NCBI GenBank assembly: GCA_019914995.1
Contig: CM034130.1
Coordinates: 8,308,001-8,372,000, forward strand
Direction: 5' to 3'
Source: Acanthochlamys bracteata
Taxonomy: Eukaryota; Streptophyta; Magnoliopsida; Pandanales; Velloziaceae
Length of the DNA stretch: 64,000 bases
The notes under the pieces are model-generated. The model ran no database searches and was not told where the DNA came from. It saw nothing but the letters and a program-made list of their open reading frames with translations. Below are positions 21,767 through 33,486 of the stretch, piece after piece. A program made the position numbers and the translations under genes. The stretch's first letter is position 1. The number at the start of each line of letters is the position of its first letter.

Positions 21767-24700
21767 TCATTTTCTTCTTTTCTTCAATAAAGAACCAGCT
21801 TGTAGGAATATCTTGTCAATTTCATCCAAATCTGCTGTAGTTATCTCCTTTTCAGGTAAATAATCCCTTTTTGAGAGTGCAGCAATATTTCTCAGATGCT
21901 CTTCAAAGTCCTCCGGTTGTTCGTCATCCTTCGGTAATAACTTCTCCAGTTCATTTAAATACAGAGGCTGCTCATCCTTCATGTCTTTATCAGAATCAGT
22001 CTCGAAAATGTCAGATAAACCTTCAGATTCTGACAGAGAAGGTGCATCAAGTGATGAACCAGATTCATCATCATATGGTTGAATGACATCAGCTTCGGAT
22101 TCTATAGGTTCACCATAACTATCAAATTGATCAGAGGACATTGTTCTGACATCAGTATTGTCAAGTTTGTCCTTTATCGTCACAGTAGGACCTTCAGCTA
22201 TTCTCATGGTTTTATGTTCTCTGGCATTCTTCATCTGAATGTGGAAATCTTCAAGTTCTTGTTGGAGCCTTGGGATATACCTCCTGACTGCTCGAAGTGC
22301 ATCTCTGTACTTGGATTTGTCCAAAGCCTGAAAGCAATTCATTGAAAGCTTTTAACTGCAACATCTTCAATAAGAGATACACAAAAAAAAAAAATAGCTA
22401 GGACCAATTTCATGGGATTACAATATGGTATACACTACACTGACTTTAAAAGATAAAAGCAAGAGGTTAGCAACAAAATATAAGCATCCAAATCCAACGA
22501 GGAAAGAGACAAGTCACAGTTAAGGGTTAACTAAGCACTTTTATACATGGAGTATATGCTGTTTGGCTTATGTTCATATGTATAAGTTGCTGCTGTATAT
22601 CCCCTGATACTGTCTGCTCGAACTTTTATTCTCACAGGTAGTGCCTAAATATGCAGGGATGTATAAACCAAAAATTCTATAAAAACACAACCTCCTTCAA
22701 CACTTCAAACCTGATATTCCTTGTTCTTAAAAAAAAACAATTTTTAATGGGGAAATTTATAAAAAATGTTGTGATAAGAAATAAAATCAAGTTCCACATG
22801 TTCCTTCCTAGATATTTACCCATGTTTGTAAGAAAGGAACAATATCCATTAGTTTTTATTACTTTATTTTATATGCAAAGATTTGGAGTCAAGCCAGAAT
22901 GGGAAAGCTCATTCTTAGCGATGGAACCGGATGTTGACACCATACCAAACTCAAGTGCATCAAAGAGAAATTTGCTTGGTTTTCTCTCTTGCAAGTAAGA
23001 TTGTTTCTCTATAGCACCTCATAGACAACTGATGAGATGGTATTATAACTTTTGACCAGCATAGCAGTAGATGGTTCACTTTGATGGCTTTATAGAGGCA
23101 AAGGCAGGTACCTTTTTCCTGGATAAGGTAACTTTGGGTGACATTATTTCAGTTGGCGGCTGCGAATAGTTCTTCCCTCGAAACATAATTATAATGTTGT
23201 CTTCAACAATGTCGAGAACAATACCGCCACTTAATCTTGCCAACTCTGCAGCAATCTCTCTAACCTCTTCTGGTGTGAATGTTTTCACAATAACCTTCAA
23301 TGTCGGGTGCTTCTTCCAATGTAGATGCATGTTTAATATAACACCCTGAAAAATTCCACGTCTGCCAACAGGCACATAATTCTTGCATTTGTGACCCATC
23401 TTAAGCAAGTAAAAGTGCTCTTCTGGAGTAAGTACTTCTGGATCATGGGTTGTTTCTGAAGAATCTGAAGGTTCAATCTTCTTCAGTGCTGCAACAAGTC
23501 TTTCTTCCTTTCTTTGAGCCTATTGCAATCATTAAAAAAAAAAAGAACTTAGAATATGAAGTGTTTTGTACTCATTCATTCCCATCTTTTAATGCTTTAA
23601 GACCCCAATATTAAGTACATATTTGCACACGAAATCAACATGCAAATACATCTTTACATGTGCATGTTGTTGACGCTCGAGTGTACCTTCCTCAGTTTGA
23701 ACAAGATCTTCTCTTCTGAAGTCATTCTTTCAAATTCCTTCTTCTTCTTCCATCGGAAGTGCTTCAACCACCTTACTACTGCTCTCTTTCCTTTCAATTT
23801 TTTTCTTTTTACCTTAGGCTTACCACAGTCATCAGTAGCTGTTGAGTTGACCTCCTCCACAGACTGAGCGACATCATGTTCTGCATTATAAAACTGCTGA
23901 CTTGCATGAAAACCACGGCAACAGTTAAATTTAGAGCTATAGCTTCCATTGAAATGTCTGTATATCCTCTGTTTAGAAATGTTGGTGAAACCAGATGAAA
24001 CACTGAGGAATGGAATCTTGGTTAGAGAAGGAACAGCATAAGGAACTACCCAGATCAAAGAAACTCAGATACAAAAATAAGTAGCAGTTATTACTTGATT
24101 TAGTCATTAAGTATAAAGTGCTAAAGAATACCCAATGTTACTTCATGCAAACCTGTGGACTAATGTGGCCACAAAAACTGCTACTTATGACCGTGAAGGT
24201 TATAATTTTACATATGCTAGTACATAAACAACACAGAGCGTAACATTTTATCTCAACAGTTTTGTGAGAAAAGAACATACTACTACTTCACAACCACCTA
24301 AAGTGCAATTAGACAAATTCAAAGGATTGTCATAGGATTCAATGAACAGGTGCCTCTATATCTACTGCAATGGGCCTCAAAGTTTTTAAAACTATCAAGT
24401 TAATTGATAGAAACTCAATTTAACCAAGAGCGCACCTGAATAATCTCTTGTGTTGGCAAATGACTAGAGACGTTCCTAATTCTTGGTAGCATGCATAAAC
24501 ATATCCTTCAGCACATAAGTCTGACTATTTTCCTAAATTACATAAATATTATGGACATTATACATATTATATACACATATCTGAGTAAGGACTCAAAGAG
24601 ATCAAACACGTTTTTTCGAATTATTCGCACATTGACATGACCCTCGGTGATACATTTCAACAAACAGCTTATGTGCGCTACCCATGATGCATTACAGTCA

Positions 24701-24955
24701 CATAGAAATGCACACTGAACTAAGCCGACTTAATTTCCTACAGTTCACACAACTACCTGCAGAAAACGAATTATAATCTCAGTCAGAAATTGCTAAAACA
24801 AGTTAACGGTAATCACAAAGTCGAGATGAATAAAGTAAAACGAATAATCACCTGGCGTAACAATCAAAAGACGAATGCGAAACCAAAGAATCCTGTAGGA
24901 GAAGAGAGCAATAAGCTATCCTTAATCTCTTAATGAGATTCAAAGGGCTTCCCAT
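21767..24955 (-). CDS. Single CRM-domain RNA-binding protein (At3g25440-like)
   Basis: Organelle-targeted CRS1/YhbY-type RNA-binding protein of the family that assists plant intron splicing and ribosome assembly. Four exons join in frame: 24955..24852, 24002..23687, 23519..23112, 22327..21767, giving 462 aa. Exon 1 was chosen because it supplies the only phase-compatible ATG and reads as a presequence (MGSPLNLIKRLRIAYCSLLL). Exon 2 starts after CCTCAG, preceded by a good branch site (CTCTAAC). The CRM domain covers about 169-260: LTPEEHFYLLKMG, GRRG loop at 192-195 (the GxxG motif), RGKNY at 254-258. A Lys/Arg-rich segment precedes it and a long acidic tail (about 340-430) follows, ending LLKKRRK. 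Plastid versus mitochondrial targeting is undecided. Confidence 0.92.
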
Positions 24956-26057
24956 ATGAGTGAAGCAGAGAAAGAGCGGTTCGTTTTTCAGGAAAGGTTT
25001 CCTTTTTCTTTAAATGTTTTTCAGTGAAGATTTCGAACAACAACTCCAATGAATCCACAGATTTCGGAAATTTAGAAATTGGGTTTAACAATTCAATTGG
25101 CCCAACTGAAAGCCCATTATAATGGCAATTGACTATATAATTTTCCAAAAGAGAAAATTTGGAAAAAAGAATGAGTGATCGTGAGACCACGCATAACTTT
25201 TTCAGTACACTATGTACCTGGTTCTATTTAAAATTATAAATGCAACAAATGAAATAAATAAATATTTTTTATTTTATATATTTAAAATAGTTAATATTTT
25301 TTTATTATATAGATGTTTATAATATTATTTTTAGTATATAAATAAAAAGTTTTACAGCAAATTAAAAAATATTATATAGTCATTTTATAAAAACATATGT
25401 TATTTGTGTTAAAAAATAAATAGCAATATTTTAAATAAAAAATAATATTATTAATGAAATAAATTAAACTTAGGTGTTAACATATTGAGAATCATTAACT
25501 TTGAAAATTTTAATTCTTAAAAAAAATCCAAATCTTACTTAGTAACTTTCTTACAAATAAAGTATTCTATATACTAGGCACTGTAAACTACGTATATGGA
25601 TATTTTTCCCTAGATGTTTTTGGTATTGTATTTTGTGAAATAATAGAAAAGTGGAGCAATCCCAAACAGAACTTACCAACGTGAGAGGGTGTTTTCCAAC
25701 CCAGATATAGCAAAGCGGCAGTTGTCTCTCCCAGATCTCCGGCACCAATCTCTCCTTTAAGTCTCCATTTCCCTTCTTTACCCTCCACTCATAAACCAAC
25801 CAACCCCTTCTTCTTCGTGCATTCCATTCATTCCTTCACTCTCATTTCTTCATCTTCATCTTCAATTCAGTCATTCATTCAACCTTCTTCAATCATTCTA
25901 CCAAGCTCTGGAACTGTTATTTTCCTTCCCCGGCCCATTCTCATCTGCACCAATTCTTCATCGATTATTCTTTTCAATTTATAATTATATTAAACGGATT
26001 TTTCTTCTTTCTATTTCTCAAGGAGAATAATCGATTAATTGATATATATTAACAAGA
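24956..26057. other. Divergent upstream region of CRM and CML genes
   Basis: AT-rich centre (25220-25550) made of A/T homopolymer blocks with no gene. From 25650 the plus strand becomes pyrimidine-rich (CATTCATTC and TTCTTCATC runs near 25830-25900), typical of a plant promoter and 5' leader for the gene at 26058. Confidence 0.4.
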
Positions 26058-26537
26058 ATGGCGTCGAAGGGCGTCGATCCATCTGAGCTGAAAAGAGTTT
26101 TCCAAATGTTTGACCGCAACGGTGACGGAAGCATCACAAGAAAAGAACTCAGCGACTCGCTACGCAACCTTGGCATTCACATTCTCGACGAAGACCTCAA
26201 AGCAATGATCGAAAAGATCGACGCAAACGGTGACGGGTGCGTCGACATTGACGAGTTCAGCGAGCTGTATCAAACGATCATGGAAGGACAGCAGGGCGAG
26301 GACGATGAAGAGGAAGACATGAGGGAAGCGTTCAACGTGTTCGATCAGAATGGCGATGGGTTTATCACTGTCGAAGAGCTTCGATCGGTGCTGGCTTCGC
26401 TTGGGCTCAAGCAGGGAAGAACTGTTGAGGATTGCAGGAGAATGATTTGCAAGGTTGATGTTGACGGTGATGGGATGGTGAATTTTAAAGAGTTCAAGCA
26501 TATGATGCGCGGCGGCGGCTTTGCAGCGCTCACTTGA
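26058..26537 (+). CDS. Calmodulin-like protein with four EF-hands (CML3/CML7 type)
   Basis: Cytosolic Ca2+ sensor, 159 aa, single exon. Four canonical 12-residue loops: 19-30 ([12 protein letters not shown]), 55-66 ([12 protein letters not shown]), 96-107 ([12 protein letters not shown]) and 134-145 ([12 protein letters not shown]). Each has Asp at loop position 1, Gly at 6 and Glu at 12, so all four should bind Ca2+. An acidic linker (EDDEEED, about 81-87) separates the two EF pairs, and the first EF-hand is preceded by only 18 residues. Length and linker fit the CML3/CML7 group rather than true calmodulin. No C-terminal prenylation Cys. Confidence 0.93.
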   Translation: MASKGVDPSELKRVFQMFDRNGDGSITRKELSDSLRNLGIHILDEDLKAMIEKIDANGDGCVDIDEFSELYQTIMEGQQGEDDEEEDMREAFNVFDQNGDGFITVEELRSVLASLGLKQGRTVEDCRRMICKVDVDGDGMVNFKEFKHMMRGGGFAALT

Positions 26538-28440
26538 TTGTTTCACCGGAGAAATTTTGAGAATTTTAGGAGGTTTAATCGGATGTTGATGAGTTTTATT
26601 CCTTCTTGTTAATCTGCATGCATGCATGGTGAGGTTTGTGGTTGGGTGTTCAGAGGGAAAGAAAAAAGGATTTCATTCTGGTTCTCTTTTCACGAGTTAA
26701 ATCTTTATTTTCTTTGATTATTATTTTTTAAATCTGTTTTTAATGGTTGTAGATTATGTTTGATGAAGTGTTTAAATGAAGAAAAAAGACACAGATGCTT
26801 CATACATTGATAAATCTTGCAATATTGAGAATTTTTGAGAAAAGATATATTCCAAAACTATTGGCTGCTAAAACATTCGACGCCTATCTAAAATTAAAAT
26901 CTGTAACCTCAGATCTTTCTATCAACTGCTATTTCTTATATGTTACAGTTTAGAACCGGGTATAGGGCGTTTGAAAATTCTTATCCTTTTCTGAAATAAA
27001 AATTATTTTTATTTTTTTATTTAAAAAATAAAATAAATTAAATAAATTTAAATCTTTTTGTATTTTCAAATTTTTTAAATAATTTTTTTATATACGTACT
27101 AAAATAAAAATAAAAATTAACGTTTTTTTAACGCTTTCATTCTAAAAAAATATTTTTTAATTTATATTTTTAATATACATTTTATAAAAAATTTAAACTT
27201 TAGTTTACAAATTTCTAAAAATTCATTTCAAAAATACAAAAAATTAAAAAAATTTAACTTGATAAATTTTTTATTATTAAAAATATCAAAAAAAATTTCG
27301 TTTTAAAAAATTATTTAAAATCATTCCGAAACACACCTATAGTTACCGATCTTAGAATACTGTAGAATAATAAATGCTCCCGATACTAAGAAATTTTCAT
27401 TTGGAAGAGCTGCACAGTTATTTCAGAATAGAAATTAAAAGTCATCTGAAAACGTTGCGAGGAAAGGAGAATCTTATGTTTGAATGTGTTAGAGAACAAA
27501 TTCTATTGCACAGATGAATCACTTCGACATTGCAATGCCATTCATTTATAATCTGCATTCTGTTCACATTGTTCGGACAAATAATGTTAGCTCCACCAAC
27601 TCAAACTCGCAGAATTATTATATGTAAAATCAAGATTATAATGCTTGTTTTCCAGTTCAATGAGTTCATTGCGTGTAATTATGAGACTAATAATTCAATA
27701 CACTCTCTGCTAGAGAATCATTAAAAGTGAAGAACAAAACTTCATATATAATTCTGGCAATAACCGATCTTCAAAAACAGAATTAGAAAAAACTCTTATA
27801 GTCTGACACGGGAAAACATTTCGCAATTTTTTTTCTTCAATGTAAATAGAAAGAAATTAGATATAATCCAACCATCCCTCCCGCAGTATCACAAATTTAA
27901 TCAACTCAACATTGGACGAGTATCGTTGGATCAGTTAATCAAATCCATCTCGCAAACGAAGAAATTGCCTCAAAACACAACCAAAGTTTTGGGACAGAGT
28001 GCGTTTGCTTTCTAAACCAAAGTCAACAGAATCAAACACCAAAGGCCAAAAAAATCAATTATTGGAGATAATAATAAGAAGAAAGATTGTACCAGCATGA
28101 AAGGCCTGAAAAATCATGGCCGGAGCCGATCAGATCCAGGCGAGTTAAGCTGGAGAACAATTTTATTGTCGCAAGAGAATTAAAATAATTGCCCGGATCG
28201 ATTGAAATCTCGAGATCCAGACAAAGGAAGCTGATCTTGCTTCAAAAAGAAAAATAAATAAATAAAACGCAACTCGAATCGAATTGAGAAGTAACTGAGA
28301 CAAAAATTCTGATGTCTTCAACAAAAAGTAACAAGCACACTCAAAAACGGCAGAGAGAAGCAGCAGAAGCGTTCGGCGGCTTATTAGATTAGGGCGAACA
28401 TTTTATAGCGAACGGGAGAGCTAGGGTTTTGCAAAATTTG
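26538..28440. other. AT-rich intergenic region, MITE-like element, possible leader exon
   Basis: Holds the CML 3' UTR, an AT-rich element with inverted ends (26962-27345), and a stretch at 28130-28440 that on the minus strand reads like a promoter and leader (GCTATAAAATG, CCCTAGCTCTCC, then ATGATTTTTCAGGCC followed by a GT donor). I could not find a following coding exon, so I do not call a gene. Confidence 0.35.
26962..27345. mobile_element. AT-rich MITE-like element
   Basis: Starts GGGCGTTTGAAAATTC and ends with the near-complement (reverse GGTGTGTTTCGGAATG), flanked on both sides by TATA. The interior is A/T homopolymer blocks with no coding potential. Related AT-rich blocks lie at about 28671-28898, 55255-55340 and 57541-57780. 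Confidence 0.4.
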
Positions 28441-28670
28441 CAATTCCGGTACACTAATGATTTTATTTTTTCTAATAGGCTAGTTAAATAAATTTTTCCA
28501 AGAGCACCAACTTCTATGTTCTATCTTCACCCCGCAATTAATGGCTCTTCGTAAAGCTTTCTGTAAAGCTTTCAGCTTTTTCTACCTGGAACAGCTCTAA
28601 CAAAATACAAACCGCTCCATTCAACACCTGAAAGGCAGGCCAAACCAATCCTAATTTCGTAAGAGTTTTT

Positions 28671-28898
28671 AGTACGTATTTGAAAGTATTTTTCAAATAA
28701 ATTTTTTTTATAACGAAAAGTATTTTTTTAAATAAGATTTATCTTTTTATCTAAAAAATATTAAAATAAGAAATAAAAAAATATTACGTAAAATTTTTTT
28801 ATTTTTTAAATTTTTAAATAAAATTTCTAAATATTTATAAAAAAATATAAAAATTAAAAATTAAAAAATTATTTTTTAAAAACGCTTTGCCAAATGCA
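28671..28898. mobile_element. AT-rich MITE-like element
   Basis: Left end TACGTATTTGAAAGTATTTT; the reverse complement of the right end reads ATGCATTTGGCAAAGCGTTT. The two form imperfect terminal inverted repeats around a roughly 180-bp A/T core similar to the 26962-27345 element. Confidence 0.35.
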
Positions 28899-30885
28899 TT
28901 CAAAGAGTTTCGTCTTTGGTCACGTTTACAAGCCAAGTTGTTAACGTTCCCAAGACTAGTAGATCAACTTTAGCCATCCAAGTCTTTATTTTGAACCAAG
29001 TCCGGACTTAAAGTATTACGTGACGAAAACAAGCAAGTCTTCGGTTCCTTGAATCTTTGGCGACGTGTCCAAAACAACTCAAGCACAAAAGAGCAGCTGC
29101 TCGTCTAAATTGTAACATCAACTTGTACTTTCCTTATAGCAGGTCCACCAAACCCGAAAGGAATCAACATAAAAACCTCCAGAAAGTCTCGGCAAAATTC
29201 CAACTCTTACAATACTTCCTACAATACTCAAACTCATAGTTATGCAACTCAAGCTGGACCGAACTCTTCAGCTTGCTCCTTACTTTGAGCGAGTACTGTG
29301 GTTTGCATTTTCCTTCTTCAATCCCAAGCACACCAGAGAGCTAATTCCCTTCTTGATCACATAGGTTATCATTGAGCAAAATGAACAGAGAATCATCCTT
29401 GCCACAGAGCATTCATGCGATCACTTCATGACGAACCTTGCACTGAAAACTGTGTAGTAACAATTAGACAAATCATAGTTCTTGTGAAATTGCTCGTGGA
29501 CTGTATACAAATGGGTTTGGAGCCCTCCACTACAATCAGAGTATTCTCAGTCTGTGAAGGACAACACAGCACTGGGGAATAAATGCATTCCTCTTGAGAT
29601 CTGTTAAATGAACCTGAGTAGAACTTTCTCTCAGTAGGATGCTTAAAACAATCTCCAAGTAGAACAACTGATTTGAGCACTTGACAGAAGCTTATGATCA
29701 TAATTTTAATGCTAAAAGATAGTAAACTCTCTGACTTACGATAGTGCGATCCACTTCCAAACGAATCCAAAATTACTTGCCACATTAGCAAGTTATAGAA
29801 ATAATTTTCCTTAGCATCGCTCTATAACCCCACCTCTGAAAACTCACTTTGTAGTTAAATAATTGCTATAACCAAGTTGGATGAACTGATGAAGACTATT
29901 GACTACCTAAGAACATGAGCAAACAACAAATTCTGAAAACTAAGAACAACTCAATGCCTATTAATTTCCTCCAAATAAAAAAAGACTTTCAATCTTTTGC
30001 AAAACTTACTACGAACGTCTTTTCATGTCTTCCACTATAAAAACAAAAACGAAATCATGTCATGTCTATGAATCAACACAAAGTCTTGCTGCCGTTACTA
30101 TTAGGGTGTCTATATAATTTACACCAAGCAGTGTGAATTTTGTTTTATTCAAAACTCACTTCCCTAATGGAAAAGCCACAGGTATTTCAAAAGTATTTAG
30201 TGCAACCTGCTAATTTACAAAAAAAGATTTCCATCCCTAACTTGTGAAATTAGAGCTGTATTATCATCACTTTTTAAGATGACGATGACTATACAACAGG
30301 AGCTCGAAAAAGAATCCATCCAACTTCAAGTATAATTTCTACGATTAAACATGTTAACATTCAGTTAATCACAGAAAAGTAAACACCACTTTCAACTAAG
30401 ACAACAGAAACACAAAATGACAGGATAATTTCGTTCAACATGTATACTGCTACCAACACCATAAACTGTACATTATCAACTTTGATAGAATTCTTATTTC
30501 ATGATGTCAAAAGCTATTATTCTCTTCAAAATCTACGGTCTATAAAGGAAAGATATTTACCTTCAAATATCCAGGAAAAGTTACATCATCTATCATTGCA
30601 AGCATGATTGTATATCTACAGTCACTTTTTTAGAAGCAAAAGCACATAATAACAAATTACAGCTTCCAAACAACCAAAAAAATCTTGACAAAGCGCATGC
30701 TTTAATTTCCATTAAATATATGAAAGCTCTTTCCCGAGTATCCAAATAAACAAATACACAAGTTACATCAAAATCATAAATTTCAAGTTTGTAACCAACA
30801 TGGTTTTTGGTGTAGTCATCATCTAATTACATCTAGCGAAATCCAAAAGTTCGGAAAAGAAGTAAACCTTATCACAACGCCTCTT
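28899..30885. other. Region without recognisable gene, downstream of C1-FDX
   Basis: Moderately AT-rich. Segments near 29050-29450 are less AT-rich but have no conserved frame in either strand. They may be 3' UTR exons of the C1-FDX transcript, since a GATAAG|GTTTAC donor follows its stop at about 30866. Nothing else seen. Confidence 0.35.
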
Positions 30886-31347
30886 TTACGGAGTGTGCCA
30901 GGGCTTTGGTTCAGGAACAGCAACAACCATATCTTGAAGTTCATGCGAGAGAACAACCTGACACCAAGTCTCGAATGCATGTTCAGAACACGATTCCTCG
31001 AAGCACGAGTAAGCACATACTTCTCATCATACGACGGCGGTGGCAGTCGATCGAGCCATTCCTGAGCAATGTTGACTTCACACTCCGCCGAGCACGCATC
31101 AATCTCTTCAAGCCTACGCGAAGCAGGATCAATCAGTCCTGCGTTTGAAAGAGCGCGGAGGAGTGTGTGCCTGATAACCCTACCACTTCCCGCTTGTTTC
31201 CTTCGGGATCGATCGCAAATAGCCGCACGATGCGGTCGGAAACCTTGGCTGATGTGTTGTTGGTGGTAGCACTTGTGGTGGAGGTGAGACGGGAGAAGGT
31301 TGGGAGGATGAGAGATGGAAGTCGGCGGCAGAGAGGACCAGCGCCAT
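30886..31347 (-). CDS. Mitochondrial complex I ferredoxin-like subunit C1-FDX, frame-disrupted
   Basis: Homologue of the plant complex I bridge-domain ferredoxin (Arabidopsis At3g07480). Intronless. The ATG is at 31347 and the stop at 30886-30888. Conserved segments are all present but in three frames: KVSDRIVRLFAIDPEGNK; HTLLRALSNAGLIDPASRR through ACSAECEVNIAQEWL to LNMHSRLG; then CQVVLSHELQDMVVAVPEP and PWHTP stop. Switches lie at about 31329-31336 (after MALVLS), 31169-31170 (between LSG and HTLL) and 30962-30966 (between LG and CQ). Each is explained by loss of one base. With three bases restored the gene would be 155 codons, close to the family length of about 159. Everything between the breaks keeps codon sense, so the damage is recent or is a consensus error. 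Confidence 0.8.
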
Positions 31348-33140
31348 TGATCGATCGCCGGAGAAAATTTTACTTCTAAGGATTTGTTGGTTTTGATTGG
31401 GGGAATCAGATTGGGGTCAGTTTGAATTTGAAGGACTGAAAGGGTATCTTGGTAATTATCGTGGACAGAGGGTGGAGTTTGTATTGCTGTTATATGGACC
31501 GGGTCTTAAGCATTTATATTAAGCCCATGTAATACTAAAGTAACATATCCAGCCCATGAATAGTTTTAAGTTTTCTCTCTTACTGAAGTGTGAGAAACGA
31601 GAAGATTTAATTAAAGTTAGACAATCATGTTAAGCCATATAAACTAATCTAACACTAACACAAGGAATTTGAAAAGTAATTTTTTAACCAAGTATCTCTT
31701 TATAAAATTAGTTCTCCTCTGACAAATCAGAAGGTTGTTGAGTTGATTGACCACGAAATTTAAACAAGCAAAGAATCAGTAGAAGAAGAAGCGGAGCCTG
31801 CACCTGTGGTTGTTTGTTTGTTTAACTGTTTGTTTAGTCCTTCCGTTAATTCATCGAAGAAGAAAGAAAGAACAGTTTTGAGTACATAAATAATGCCATG
31901 AACATTAAAACTTTACTGTAAATTAATTGGGTTTTTCTATAACTTAATGTTCAATATATAATTTTGACTGTTAATTGTATAGAAGTTTGTAATTGCTAAG
32001 AGCTATTGACATGATCTTCTAATTATTCTTTAAAGCGTTCATCAGCTTTTGTTTTTTTTTCTATTATATATCTTGGAGTTAATGAAAAGAAACTTTATTA
32101 TTAATAGTTTTATAATATAGAGTCTTAAACTTTTCTTCTTCAATTGAAGAGCCTATGTTTAGCGTCTGCTAGTGAGGACAAACTTCCAATGATTCCCTAT
32201 ATAAGCTTCTTGATATTAGAGTGCTTTGAAAAACAAAGATGACTATTAAATTTCTCAAAAACCTTTGAAGAAGATGACAATTCCTTTATTTGTATTTGAT
32301 CAAGAATATAACTCCAAATAAACGATAGCATTCTTTCTTCTTTCTCCAAGCACATTATCACTTAACAGTAGTGATTAGCATAAAATTAGTAGCTAGGATA
32401 TCAACAAAATTTTCAGAAGTTACAAGAATGTGGCAAGAAAAAGGTAATGAAAAAGTTATGTATAGTTGAACTTGCAGGTTATTGCAGCAGAGAAGCAAAC
32501 AAGGAAAGAAGAAAAGAAGGGAAGTAGAACAAAAGAGAAAAAAAGAAAAAAGAGGGAAAAGAATTGATGGACAAGTGTGCAGAGATAGCAGTGCATAAAG
32601 ACAGGATTGCATTAAAATCCTCATTAACAATTCCCACCTACAACCATGAACAACAATTCAATGCCCATATTCAATGCCACCTTCCTCACTCTCACACTGT
32701 TTCTATTTCTCTCTCTAGATAGAATTCTGTCCATTGTATCTCCCTCTCTCTAAAATGAAAGGAAAAACCTCGATTCTTATTCAATCTCAGTCATTCATGA
32801 TTCAGGTCTTGTGTTAATATATGGTGTTTGTTCTATGATCTTTCATGAATTCGTATAACAACCCAAGTTCGTGTTTCTGAGTTCTTTTTTTTGTCTTTTG
32901 AAGAATTAATAAAGAATCTTATCGATTTTCATTCTCTTTTTTAGGTCATGATGATAAACATAGCATTAGCTTCTTCTTTCCCTTAAAATCCTCTCTGTTT
33001 CTCTTGTCTGATCCCAAGTTCCAAGGCTAAATTGTTCTCATCATTTCCCTGTATAAGTAGTGAGCAATTTTAAGTTAATCCATCTTCTTCCCTTTTCAAT
33101 TACCACTGGATCAGTGTTTCTTTTGTCTTCGAACAGAAAA

Positions 33141-33250
33141 AAGATTCAATCTTTACCCACATTTTCTCTGAAGGGTTCAATCTTCTACCTGTTTGTGAGA
33201 AGGATTCAATCTGTACTTACATTTCCCTTTAAAGATTCAATCTTTTTCAG
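33141..33250 (+). repeat. 60-bp imperfect direct repeat in ACR4 upstream region
   Basis: The unit starting AGATTCAATCTTTACCCACA at 33142 recurs 60 bp later as GGATTCAATCTGTACTTACA. Within each unit the phrase RTTCAATCTT appears again, so the ATTCAATCT core occurs four times in about 110 bp. Confidence 0.7.
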
Positions 33251-33278
33251 TCTCTACTTCTACCTGTTGAGCTCCAGT

Positions 33279-33286
33279 TGCATTTA
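33279..33286 (-). promoter_or_regulatory. L1-box (TAAATGCA) upstream of ACR4
   Basis: The minus strand reads TAAATGCA, the ATML1/PDF2 homeodomain target that drives epidermal (L1) expression. It lies about 200 bp before the ACR4 ATG. An 8-mer can occur by chance, but Arabidopsis ACR4 is a known L1-expressed, L1-box-controlled gene. Confidence 0.45.
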
Positions 33287-33486
33287 TACAGAGGAAGATT
33301 ACGTCTTTACTTAGATTTTCGCTATAAATTCACTCTGTTTTCCTTGGCATCTCTTTTCTTGCACTCTAGTACAGCACCAACTAATAAATTTCTATCAACC
33401 TTTCCATGTAACAACAAAAGCAACTGATCTCCTCTCCTTTTATTTTCATCCAGAATTCTCAACCAGTTTTTCATCAAATTTTATCG

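Larger units (their letters stand above)
31348..33486. other. Upstream region and leader of ACR4
   Basis: About 2.1 kb between the divergent C1-FDX and ACR4 genes. No gene seen. The last 500 bp are pyrimidine-rich and contain a 60-bp imperfect direct repeat and an L1-box (separate entries). Confidence 0.45.

Noticed and set aside
22651-22998. 115-codon plus-strand frame in a CRM intron
   Set aside because: No start context, no splice partner and no family resemblance.
24930-25190. 86-codon minus-strand frame upstream of the CRM gene
   Set aside because: The true first CRM exon uses another frame from the ATG at 24955; this frame has no link to it.
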